Assembly: GCF_037975245.1 (NCBI RefSeq)
Contig: NC_092571.1
Location: 977,501 to 1,041,500 of the forward strand
From: Apostichopus japonicus
Taxonomy: Eukaryota; Echinodermata; Holothuroidea; Aspidochirotida; Stichopodidae
Direction: 5' to 3'
Length of the DNA stretch: 64,000 nucleotides
Of this stretch, positions 11,989 to 23,600 are shown piece by piece. The translations under genes and the position numbers were made by a program. A model generated the notes under the pieces. It made no database searches, was not told the DNA's origin, and saw only the letters and a program-made list of their open reading frames with translations. Positions within the stretch are counted from its first letter, which is position 1, and each line of letters starts with the position of its first letter.

Positions 11989-14152
11989 TCATTCAGTATT
12001 GATTCCTCCTACGTCACGATGACGCATTGCGATAGGATCGATGGTTGCATAATTCGGATCAAAGGTACACACAGTAGAGTTTTGATAAGTTTGCGTCGGG
12101 CCAAGTGTGTCTGATTTCATGGGGACCATGTAACCTTCTGTTTCACTGGATTCGTCTGGGATTTGGGGTAAAGTCCCTATTCTACCACGCGGTTTACCGT
12201 ACGGATCTTCATAAGTATCATAATTGATTTCATCACTTTTGTTGTTTGCGTTTGTGTCGACCTTTCCGTGAAGCTGTGCCTTTATTTCAGAGCCACTGCA
12301 GTAACTGTTTAATTGAGATCGTTTACTCGACGTGTTGCTTGCCTTTTCAAGTTCCGACCCAACTGACATCGCAGAAAGCCGAGTCACCGCAGTGCGAAGT
12401 GAAGAACCACTTTCACATGTAGTAGATTTGGCAAACCTCATTCGGTGTCTCTCAGGGACAGGTTCAAAATGACCGAAAAATGTCTTGGACCTTGTCAACA
12501 CTCTTTTATGATAACAACAAAATATCAAAGTTAAAAATAGTGACGTGGCTAAAAATGTTACAAGGCAAGCCAGAAATATGGCTTTAGTTAACGTCGCCTG
12601 GGGGTTGAAACATTCTTTCAGCACGCCATCCTTTTCTTCTGCGACTTGTTGGTTTTTGTCACCATAGTGATTCGCAATGTTCTCCGTTGTCGTTGTTATG
12701 GTAGTGACGTCACGTTTTTTCTGAACTGAAATGTTAATGGCTAATGTAAAGGTTCCTGCAATGTTCGTTGCTTTACAAGTGTATCTGCCGGAGTCTTCAA
12801 CAGACGCCCTGGATAATATAAGAGCGCCATCTTCATCAACTGTCACTCGCTCTTGCAATTCTCTCAATTCGGTCCCGGGATCGATCCTAGTTCTGCTTGG
12901 AACTGAAGCCCCTGACGGACTTGACCAAACTAAAGATGGCGCTGGTTGACCTTTCACTTGAGGTTGAATAATCTTCTCCGCACCTTCTATTATCTCTACT
13001 GGTGTTTGAACCTGAAAATAGATGTTAAACTACTACGTGAATTTGTCATACAGATGCTTCTATTCTAAGAACAAAATTTGATGTTTTTGTTATGGAATAT
13101 GGATGGAAGGTCCCTTTAATATATCAGCATTTGGTGATTGAGTCATAAAGATAAGACTTTTTATAGCTATTGATCACAATGCGAAACTTAAATTATTCAA
13201 ACTCAAACTCTCCAACACAACATGCAAGATCAGACGAGATCAGATGTTTATTTATGATATAATGATAATATGTAAATTATGTAATATTCATACAGACCTA
13301 TTGTTCTTACCTGTGAAATAAAGGGTCGTGTGCACCTCAAAATTATCTGCTCAAATCTCAAATCTTTTCCCGCCAAATTAGCTGGTTCACTGCATGTTAC
13401 TGGGTCCTGGATTAGAGTTGAAATCAGCGAGCCATGCGCGCGCATCCACTGTCTGAAGAATTCCATTCTGCAGTCACATTGAAAGGGGTTCCGCGAAATT
13501 CCTAGTCGAGTCAGTTTAAGGACATCACCAAATATATCTGGAATATTTTGTAATTTATTTCTCTTCATTCGGAGAATCTTTAGCTCTCTGAGGGTCTGAA
13601 AGGCTGTTGGTGCTATTGTGTGTATTTGATTCCCGTCCATGTATAAATAATGAAGATGGGGCGAACCGTTGTATACCCCACCTGGCACAACGGTCAGCTT
13701 ATTATTGTTAAGGTTTAATAACATTAATCTTCTTAATCCATGGAATGACCCCGGTTCGATGAAACCGATTTTATTTTGCGCCAAAGAGAGATAGCGGAGT
13801 TTTTCTGCGCCAGCAAATGTTGTATACCGAATGTTTTCTAGAGCATTTGAGGAGAGTAGCAGTTTCGTCATGGCAACTAGCCCGACGAAGGCACCTGGCT
13901 CAACGACTGATATGTTGTTGTGCGCCAAATCAAGCGTCGTTACGTGATTGTATTCACGAAATACACCGGCTGGGATGTTGGTTATTTTGGCGTGTTGTAT
14001 TTGTAGGGCGGCTTGGTTACCCTGGTTAGGCGGTAATGTGCACCCCGGCGTGCGTCCGTTCAAACAGTCAGATAGCGCTGTCGTGGATGCCATGGTAATT
14101 ACACTTAGAAGGTAAATACACGTCAATTTGTAGTCAACCATCTTTGCAAGAA
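11989..14152 (-). CDS. Leucine-rich repeat and immunoglobulin domain transmembrane receptor
   Basis: Coding exons 14141-13311 and 13011-11989 join in phase 0 (CAG|GTAAGA ... TTTTCAG|GTT), giving 617 residues. Order: hydrophobic signal peptide (about 1-23), LRRNT cysteines in CLNGRTPGC, six LRRs (about 66-205), LRRCT starting NPFQCDC, one Ig domain (about 278-373), a TM helix (about 421-443) ending at CCYHKR, then a cytoplasmic tail of about 174 residues. Six LRRs plus one Ig resembles AMIGO or Kekkon-type adhesion receptors; the tail does not let me name an orthologue. The Ig domain keeps the F-strand Cys in YTCKATN (356) and the core Trp (306), but proline (294) sits where the B-strand Cys should be. 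The tail has YEDP, YGKP and YMVP (YxxP SH2-type sites), YQNS and YATI. The exon likely starts at 14152, after a polypyrimidine tract and TTTTACAG, so an upstream non-coding exon is expected. Confidence 0.88.
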
Positions 14153-15728
14153 CTGTAAAAGGAAAAGGAAGGAATATTAATTATAGTGGGGGATGTTTGA
14201 TAATTACGAACGGAACGTCCACAGGCCAATATAACCCACATGCTTAACTAGTACAAGGCACTGCAACTTTCTGTTGTCTCGGAAAGACGTTATAGCCTAT
14301 TAATATGTAGGCCAATTTGATTGTGATGGTCAATTCAGCAGCATACATATATATCTTGAAAGTTTAAAGTTCCTGAAGTATTCCTTGTTGACTAAACCGG
14401 GGTTTACCATCTCACTTTCGCTGACAATTAGTCTTTTTGCAGCCGTTATAATCTAATTTCCAGAATAATAAGCACAATTAGAGTTTAGTCATCCGTTTGA
14501 AGTGAATGTCAATCTTCCAGTTGATTAATTGGCAGCAAAATTAAAATTCTCCGGATCGGAACTGGGATTTCAATTTATTGCTAATGAAGTTGCAACCTTC
14601 TGGATTGTCTGTACGGATATCTGAAGAAATTGTGTCACATCCTGAATAAGTTGTCCAGTTAAATGTATAGGCTTGTGTATACGTAACCTCGAATGGTATA
14701 CGGAAAATGCCCATGCAGTCATTTCTCCTTTAAACATTTAGGTATTATCATATGTGTATTGTATCACCCCCTTTTTTTCTTTAAATAACGTCTTCCCTTA
14801 TTGTGCCCTTTTAGTGGTAGGGGATATTGTACACTCTCAAAATGCAAAAGTGCTAACACCATTAACACGGTTTTACCGTATTTAATAATAGCGTTAGGGT
14901 GGATAGTGTTGCTATAAGTAATTGGTCCACTCTCTACCATGCAGTCCCCGTACAACCACTGTTACTGTGTGATTATAACTGTGTTATTCGAGTGAGATAT
15001 CACAAGTCCATTCGAAAGGGATTAACTAATCTACACCACTTGGTGAAAGGTTGGTACGTGTAGTGCCGGATACTGATGTAATCGATAACACTGAAAATAT
15101 GGACTTTTCAAGTTTGCCTAATATATTATAATAATCATTCAGCCATTAAAATTCACATTTTCACAACACACTGAGTACACTCCCTTTACGTTTAACATAA
15201 CAAAAAAACAAATGCATATATTGCTAAGGCTCCAGAATTGATTACTATTTCGAAAAATGCATTGTTTAATTAAGTATTAATACCTCCTGGGGTTTTAAGT
15301 ATCTTTACCTTCTGTTTTTCAGGTAAACGCCTTGTTTACACGAATATTAATGAACCTATATACATGAAACAAAATTATGTATAAGAACCTATTTTGTGAT
15401 TTTAAATAAGGCCTATAGGCAAATTACGTTACACTGTACCGGAAAAGAGTTTCAGGCAAAATATTCAATTTGGGAAGTTTTCGGAAATGAAATTGCACAA
15501 TTATTACGTGTACCGAAATCGACAAGAGAATTTCGCTCGAAAGTATGATCATATTGAACATATTTATTGATTGAATACTTTGACATATTTAAACGAACTG
15601 ATGTTCCTTTCCCCCTGCAGATCTCGAATGGCGATGATACGCGCGTTATTATAGGTATAATCTGTAACACGTCATTCCATAATGAATGTTTTCTCAAATT
15701 TGAACTTTTCAGATAATTATTTACTTAC

Positions 15729-15800
15729 CTGTAAGTTTACTTCCCTCCAAGAATAATAACATTAAATTCCTATCATAGTAACCGTACCACGCAGAAGACA
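15729..15800 (-). other. Candidate 5' untranslated exon of the LRR-Ig gene (donor at 15729)
   Basis: The acceptor TTTTACAG just before 14152, 11 bases upstream of the ATG, implies an upstream exon. The best minus-strand donor in reach is a perfect CAG|GTAAGT, with the exon ending at 15729. The exon's 5' end is not defined by anything I can see; the end coordinate given is only a placeholder. Confidence 0.35.
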
Positions 15801-18371
15801 GTATATAGCTATGACTGTTAATAATCCATAAATTGCCCAGTATTCATTCGATTGCCTCGACTACAAACAGTCTAACGTCTAAATGTGTTTCTATGTCGTA
15901 TCTATGAAGTTCATGATTTGTCACTGTATCGTATTTAATGAGAGTTCCTTCCGTTACTAAACTTCATAATATAAAGCTAGGACAATGTCTGTACCTTGAC
16001 CGCGTTAGGCTATTGTGAAGTCAGGAAACCCGTCTTATTCAATTAACCGTTTTCACGTGCGGCCAAGCATGTGTGTCCTTTAGCTGTTGAAGGCTGGGGG
16101 GAAATCCTAATATAAATTGACGGTAATTCATGACGGTATAAATTTAAACGCTATCACAGCTGTGTCACAGCTGTGTGCATGACATAAGGTAAATTTTAGC
16201 AGCTTGTGAAATGTGTCCTATGATCTCCATCAAATATTACTGGACAGTGAACCATATAGGAGGTGGATCTGGAGGTGATAGCGTGCCAAAGATTTGAAAT
16301 GTGTTTGCGGTGTTTGCGATGAGGTGGAGTGGAGGGCACTTAAATTCAAAATTTCTCCGACTGATTTAGGTAGGAGACTGAACTTTGATGGAACGGCTAG
16401 AGGCGAATCAAGAATATTAGTAAAGGAGAGGTTACTGCCCTGGGGTCATTGAAGCCGACCCCTATGTAGGGGGGGGGGGGGGGGTGAATTTAGACGATAC
16501 ATTAGATCTAGCCATAATAAGTAGCTCTAAACTCAAGCTTATGCTAATAAGTACTTTGTGGGAGTTTATAAAATAGGGGAGGGGGGGGGGAAGTCGTGGG
16601 TTTGGGCCCTGGGGTATTCATCCAGGTAAAATTCCACGGATTTTCTATCTTTAATGGTCTTCTAAATTGTAAACAAATCCACGATGAGATATAACTGTAA
16701 ATTGGATAGCCACTCGACGTGTAGTGTACGTATAGTAGGCCTAAAAAGCCATTCTGATTAGGGTCGTACGTAGAATAACCGCCTAATTCCATGCTCATTT
16801 TAAATATATTAGGCTAGTTCCATTACTATACTACGCCATTGGACATATCTTGAATTGACTATCATAGATCTGTGAATTAGAGTTTGTTACGGATGTTAAT
16901 ATATATCATACAAATTCAATTTGAATATCCATGAAATGTGTTATAATTTATATTTAAATAGTATATTGAGGTATCCATAATTATGTTATAGGGGACTGAA
17001 ATTATTCTTAGTAAGACATCCGAACAGCTCTTAGGTTGTTAAAATGGCTTTTCTTGAACGACGTCTTCTTGTGAGGTCACGTGATAGATTAACTACTTCA
17101 AACCAATTTCAGACCCGTCTATGAAAGAAAAGAAAATAGGAATATTTTCAACTTTTCTATCACTGGAAATCGGGAGATTTAGAAGCCAAAAAATAAGTAG
17201 GATTGGGAAAAACACAACTAATACAAGAAAAATGGTAACATAGAAACATGTTTGAATTTTACACGTCATCTCTGCAATAAAATAGGCTACGTAAAATTTA
17301 TTGTCTCGCTTATGTGAGGTCTGCAGAACACAATGGCTTAAGCATTTTACACAATTATTTCTCGATAAACGGGATTTTTCACCACGTTCCTAACGCAGGT
17401 AAAAAACAATCACGCATCGTCTTCGATGATCGCAATTTAGAAAAAACAAGGATAATGACAAGATCAAAATTTACGGGGATATTAGCAAATCAATCATCAC
17501 GAAATTGTTTTCATATCCCCCGGACACTGGCCCGGAAAGTTGGCAGCCTACTAATTTAATTTTAATTTGCCAATAAGACAGTAAGTGTGGTCAGCATACT
17601 CCAACTGCTTGCATTTTTTTTGGAAACTAGAAATGTAGGAGTGCTCGTGAATCGATGAGGGGGGGGGGGGTGTTTAATATCAAACAGCATTCAAAAATAT
17701 TAATCACGGAAGTAGAACTGCATTTGCCAACCAATTTACGCAGTATCGTAGTGTGCGTGGAGTGCTTGCAGTATTAAGAACTCTTCGGTTGTTCAGTGTT
17801 ATTTCTTGGGCGGACAACACGCTGGGGAATTTATTCATGTAGGTACCTACAAAGTGAGGGCGCTTGTGAGCGGCGTGATAGGCTCATAATAACTTGGCTA
17901 CGCAGCTAGCCTCAGAAACTGCAAATGTAAAGAGAGCCTATGAAAGTTTCAACATTCCAGTCATATAGGTGTCATTCACTTGGCCCGTAATCATTAATGC
18001 CAATATTGTAGCGCGCACTGCAATAACTATACCATGCATACAATTGAACTAGTAGAACGTAGCATAAAGATCACCCACACCCTTTCGCCCCACCCATAAA
18101 TGAGTTATTCTGTTGTTCGGCGGAGATGCTGACTAAATCATTGCGTGCATATTTGTGAAAGTTACTTCTTTTTTTTTCCGATGGTGTTTTGAGATGGACT
18201 GATCAGAAGTCTTGTAGTACTGCACTAGTTGTGTCTCAGTTTAAAACTGTCACATGACCCATTTGTATGATTGTTGGTTCCTATTTGCTTTCTATGCAAA
18301 TCTAACATATGTATTAAAACTCCCTCTAATCTTTGCATGTAATGGTCATATTCATCACATCCTCTACCCTA

Positions 18372-18445
18372 TTAGATTCAGATTCTCTTTATTGCATCCC
18401 AAACTGGGCAATTGATTGCTCACAATATAAAACATATGTACAGTA
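18372..18445 (-). mobile_element. Possible 3' end of a CR1/L2-like LINE
   Basis: On the minus strand the segment reads CAATTGCCCAGTTTGGGATG, then CAATAAAGAGAATCTGAATC. A short stem-loop followed by AATAAAG and an AATCT-type repeat tail is the usual form of non-LTR retrotransposon 3' ends. No reverse transcriptase remains next to it, so it would be a 5'-truncated copy. Confidence 0.35.
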
Positions 18446-20633
18446 CATAAAATACACACAAAATATATCAGATATATATTAACCTTTTCATTTCTTGTAA
18501 AAAGTGAAAACCAAGACCCCTTGCCCCACCCTCCACTTCCCACAGAAAGAACCCCCAATTTAAAGAGATAAACATAAAAGCTAACACATAAAATACAATT
18601 TTTTCTTGTTTATTTTCGAATTAATATATAAGAAAATCAAATCCACAAAAAAAAATGTAAAAGATTGTTGCTAATGATTAATAACAGTCAACGACTTCAT
18701 TTTGTTTGGAAATCCCCAGCAATTGGTAATGTACAAGCATAGCAGATAGTTGCCTACTACAATAACTGTCATCTCAGATGCTAATGAAACAGTTGATTGA
18801 TGGCACAGCATGACTGCATTATTCAAATCATTTACAGATTCCATTAACACAGGGTATTTTATAGCCATTGATGTGGGGGGTTGGGGGATGGGAGGGGGAG
18901 TGCTGACATTGATATACATGTGTCTTGGGCAGGAAAGGGAGAGGGCATTGTATCAGTAGTTAAGTCCCGTCACTGAATGTGTAATTGGTATTAAGCAAGT
19001 AAGGACTCCATCACTTATTTGACCAAATTTCCTGGTAACCATACTGTGATACATTTAACACAATAGTACTACAATAGAACAAGCCTTGGTACAACACATC
19101 TGCTTTTAAATATTCAACCATCAATATCACATTTCTTCCTTCTTAACTGCAGAGGAGCAACAATGAGTAGAAACAATTCAAACTTTACAAATCCACCCTA
19201 CTTAAATATGGTAATTAATATACACACTCATGGATTAAATTGGGGTGTTTTTAAAAAAAATTCTACCTCTACCAGTTCTACCTTCCAGTGTATAGCTTAG
19301 TAAGTTCCTCTTCTGACTTGATAGTCACATTAAATACTTAAGTATCAGCCTATGTGTAAAGATCAGACTAAACCAAAGAACATTTTCAAGAAACTTGTAG
19401 GCTGCATTTTGTTCTTTAAACTATAACAGTACTGCTGGTGTGTTTTAACTTTTATAGTTTGATAGCAACTATTTGGTTAGGATGTTGCAAACAAACATTT
19501 CAAGTAACCACCACTATGCCTCCAAATGAGGTGCAAGTATGTTACAAGCTAACAGAAGCTTGATTAGATCTATCAGTCTGCAAATTTGTGGTATGAAGGG
19601 GCATTGATCTGGAAACTAAGAACAGAAAATATATTTTACTTAGCTGTTAAGACTGACTGAGAATGGAATAAATTATTTCTATCAAAGCAAACTCTCAGAC
19701 AGGGCAGATTAGGTAGAATGACAGATTCTACTAAACAAAACTAGCAAGTGCAATGTATAAAATAGTCACAATTTCATAATTTGCATATCGTCATTTTGGA
19801 GTTTATTCCTCTTTAGTTTAAACCTTTCAATTTTATGTTTTCATACCTAATCGTTCTAGAACTCATTGCAATGACCCCAACTATTGTGTATTAAAGAATT
19901 ATTCAGGAAAGAAAGAAATACCAACTATTGCTTGTAACACTATTTCTCCTTGAACTTGGGGTGGCCATAATGTTATAGCAGGAAACTGTTACAACTGATC
20001 AAGCATATTTGTCAAATATAATATGTTTATTAGCATGTTGATTAGTCGTGGGGCAGTTTACATAGTCTCCCCTAAATACAGTATTATCTAATACACAGCA
20101 GGTGTGAGTTGTAATTAATCGCTAGCTTCAAACAGGGTTTCAGCACAAAGGAATTCCTGACCATGATATCTATTAAGCAGTTTTACTTTTACACGAAAGA
20201 AACAACAACGACATTAACTTCGATAAAAGCCCGCATCACCAAACGAATATTCAAAGAACCCTTTTAGTTGCCGCCCTCCAGAGGCTGCTTCGTCTTTTCA
20301 AGCTGTATTTCAGCATTGTTGGTAATCTTACCACGTAAACACATTAAAATGTTTCACACTATTCTTAACTGGCGTATGCAATCACCATTTCTTTTATATA
20401 GTTTAGCCAAAGAATTAAACAAATTTATGCTACCCCTTCCACCCTCATCCTTTCTAAAAAGAAAGAAACCAAAAAGAGAAAAAAAATTGTGTAACTATTC
20501 AACTATGATGGACCAGAGGATATCTATAATTGTTGTCCTCGGTTATTCAAGATGTTTTCTCCTGATAAAGGTAAAGGCTAGGCCTGCAGGGTCCACCCAT
20601 CTTGTCTGGTACTTTAACACAACAGCCACTCTC

Positions 20634-23600
20634 TCATTTTCTTACATAACCAGGAAAGAAGAAAAGTTTCTTCGTCAGCATGGTCACAGGGGCGGGCATC
20701 TGCTTGTTCTTCCCGGAGGATGACTCAAACGCTTTAGCAACTTTGGAGTTCACCTGTGTAAAAACAAAAACATGAACCCCCTTGATGAAAAACTGAATTT
20801 TTTATCTAAATTTCAAGAATGCAACTATTGGGGAAATAACTTCATGATTTCTTTACCATAACAAGGAAAAACAAATCCATGTCATCTTGGAAGCTTCAGA
20901 CTATACGTTCATATATTTAACAGTAATGTTGACAATTGAATGTCCTTGATGATAATAATATAATATATTATGTTTATTCTCTGCTTACCACTGGGAGCCA
21001 GTGCTTTATTGGATCCAAATCATTTGTAACATAGAAATTAGGGCCATTAATGGTTTTGTTTACCTGTTCATTGCCTTTTGGTTACTTATGTAACAGGATG
21101 GCTGTGCATTGTACTAGGCAGCATTCTTACATAATGTGAATCAATATGAGATGTGTACACGTCTCTGTGTTAGTCCTTGATCTGAGTTCTACTCGGGCAC
21201 TTCCAAAATACACTTGAAGACCAGAACTTAGCTAAACGGTGCTCTTCTTGGGAATTATTGTTTCTATTTATATACAAAGTGATACCCTTTACTTATGATA
21301 GGATGGTGATACCTTCACTAATGATAGGATGGTGATACCTTTACTTATGATAGGATAATGATACCTTCACTAATGATAGGATAGTGATACCTTTACTAAT
21401 GATAGGATAGTGATACCTTTACTAATGATAGGATAGTGATACCTTTGTTAACATTGAGAGTAAATCTTCAGATTGGCTGTACTCTAGGATGACCTCCGTT
21501 AAGGCTTGGATAAACCAACTGCCTCTTTCCGAGTTCCTCCAAGAAACATAACCTGAAAAGAAATTTGTCATTATAAAGTCTGGTTAATGCTGACTTAAAA
21601 AAAATAACGAAAGAAACAAAATCATGCATACCCAATGAAATTATGAAAGTCATACCTTAAACTTACACATTGGTGGTGCATTTCACATCAACATCGACTC
21701 ATCGCAAATATTCACTTAGGTATTACTTGATGGCCATGCTCCCTAAAATGGTTGTGCAGTATATTCCTATTTATATAATAAGGTAACTTGTAGCTCAGCT
21801 GAAAAGAAACTCACGGATAACGGCATGTTCCCCCCAGAGGTATACACATAAAACTAGGCTAGGCATGGGTACATATGCTATGGTGTTGATGTTAGCCAGC
21901 TGTAGACATGTTTTTTATAGTATTTAAGTGTTTGTGGTTGGTGTTAAGGAGCATGCTTATAAGACTGGAGAGGGTGTCTTCTCATGGTGCTTAAAACCTT
22001 GAATAGCAACTGAGTTCAAGTGCACAGAAGAAGATGTAAGTGGAGGGGGAGGGAGGGAGGAAGGCAAGAGGGTGGATCATCTATCCTAGAGCAAATCCTT
22101 GTTAGCTACTCCCATCTGACATCTCTTTTAGTTTGAAATGAGAAAACAAAAGATAAAGAATGTATACGTATACAGAGTACAAAATTTGACATTGGCATAT
22201 TTATTTACTCTAGTATAACTATAAAAATGTTCAAGAAAAGGAGTAAAAATAACATGTAAGGAATAAGAATAGAAATCAATTCCAAAGATTAAAAAAAAAT
22301 ACCCAAATGTTTGAAGGCAGCATGATGACTCACCAGGGACTGTAGCGTATGCAATCAACATGTCACTCATTGAAGGGACTTTACTACGAGCACTGGCAAA
22401 TGCATCTGGAGCCTCAAACTCCAGCCGTAGCATGGAATCCACCAGAGCATTCGCATCTTGGTCACCATTCTCTCTTGGAGGGGGCGCTGTTTCTTCTACG
22501 TAGCCAGCTCCAGTAGCATCAGTAGATTCAACACCTTTATCAAAGCGTTCTGGAAGGTCATGAAGATAAAAACTGTGAATTGTTAGACTGGACAAAAGCC
22601 TGGCCTTGTATCTTGTCGAATAAACCATACCCAAGGAGAGGAACCTCTTACTGCACCCGATTTCCATCTCCAGAAGTAGATATAAAAACTCTTTGAAAGG
22701 AGACATAAGACTTCACCTCTCCCAACTGATCCTACATCCTCCCAAAACTACCCAAATAAAACATATTCCAACACAATCACATGATATTAACATTGATGCA
22801 CAGAACTCCCCATAAAACATAGTCCAACACAATCACATGATATTAACATTGATGCACAGAATTCCCCATAAAACATAGTCCAACACAATCACATGATATT
22901 AACATTGATTCACAGAACTCCCCAGAACTAGACTCATTGTCATATTTCACAAAAGTTTTCACTGCGAACAGGAACATTTAAAACTTAGGCACGGAAGAGC
23001 GAGATTTCTGAGTTTTTGAAACCAGGAAGCCAAGTGAGGGTACAAGTAGCCTACCTCCTCTGCATGCCTGAAGGATGACAATCTTAGGTTTGCCAATGAG
23101 AGTCGGCGCTCGAGTAGCGTCAAAATACTTGAAGACATCTTCTACCGCAAGTTTCTTCTCATCCACCCCATAGAGGGCTCCCTCTACACCGTGTGTTAAT
23201 ATCGCTAATATTACACAGTCAAATGTTGAATGGTTCATCTTGGCAAACTCTCTAATGAATGTGGCCATTTCCTGCATGGTGAGAAGGGGGAATGGGGAAT
23301 GAAATTCTGATCATAAGTGATTACGACACGTTGATTATGAATAATAATGATAATAATAGGATGAGGTTTCTGTATGATTAACTTTCTTGTTTGCTAGTCT
23401 GGAATGGCTTTGATCTAGTTGGTGTTTCAAATATTGTGTGAGCTACTGGTTTTTAAAATGACGTCATCTGAGTTGGTAATAATTGCATATTGGCACATCC
23501 ATTTTGACTATTGAGATTGGAATAAGTCTCGGTCAAAACGAGAAGAGCACATTTGAGACACAACTGAACCATGAACAAGATGCTGCCAGGCTCAAGACCT

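Larger units (their letters stand above)
14160..20633. other. Intergenic region between the LRR-Ig and caspase genes
   Basis: No further coding exon was recognised. G runs occur at 16469-16484 (16 bases), 16581-16590 and 17659-17670. The 3' untranslated region of the caspase gene occupies the right end. AATAAA on the minus strand near 20024-20029 is a possible poly(A) signal, about 600 bases past the stop. Confidence 0.4.

Noticed and set aside
13817-14029. Plus-strand frame inside the LRR exon, and similar at 12731-12949
   Set aside because: Antisense shadows of the LRR-Ig coding exons.
22128-22706. 192-codon minus-strand frame taken as one exon
   Set aside because: Only 22549-22334 is exon; the phase from QACRG|E and the GT-AG sites show both ends of the frame run into introns.
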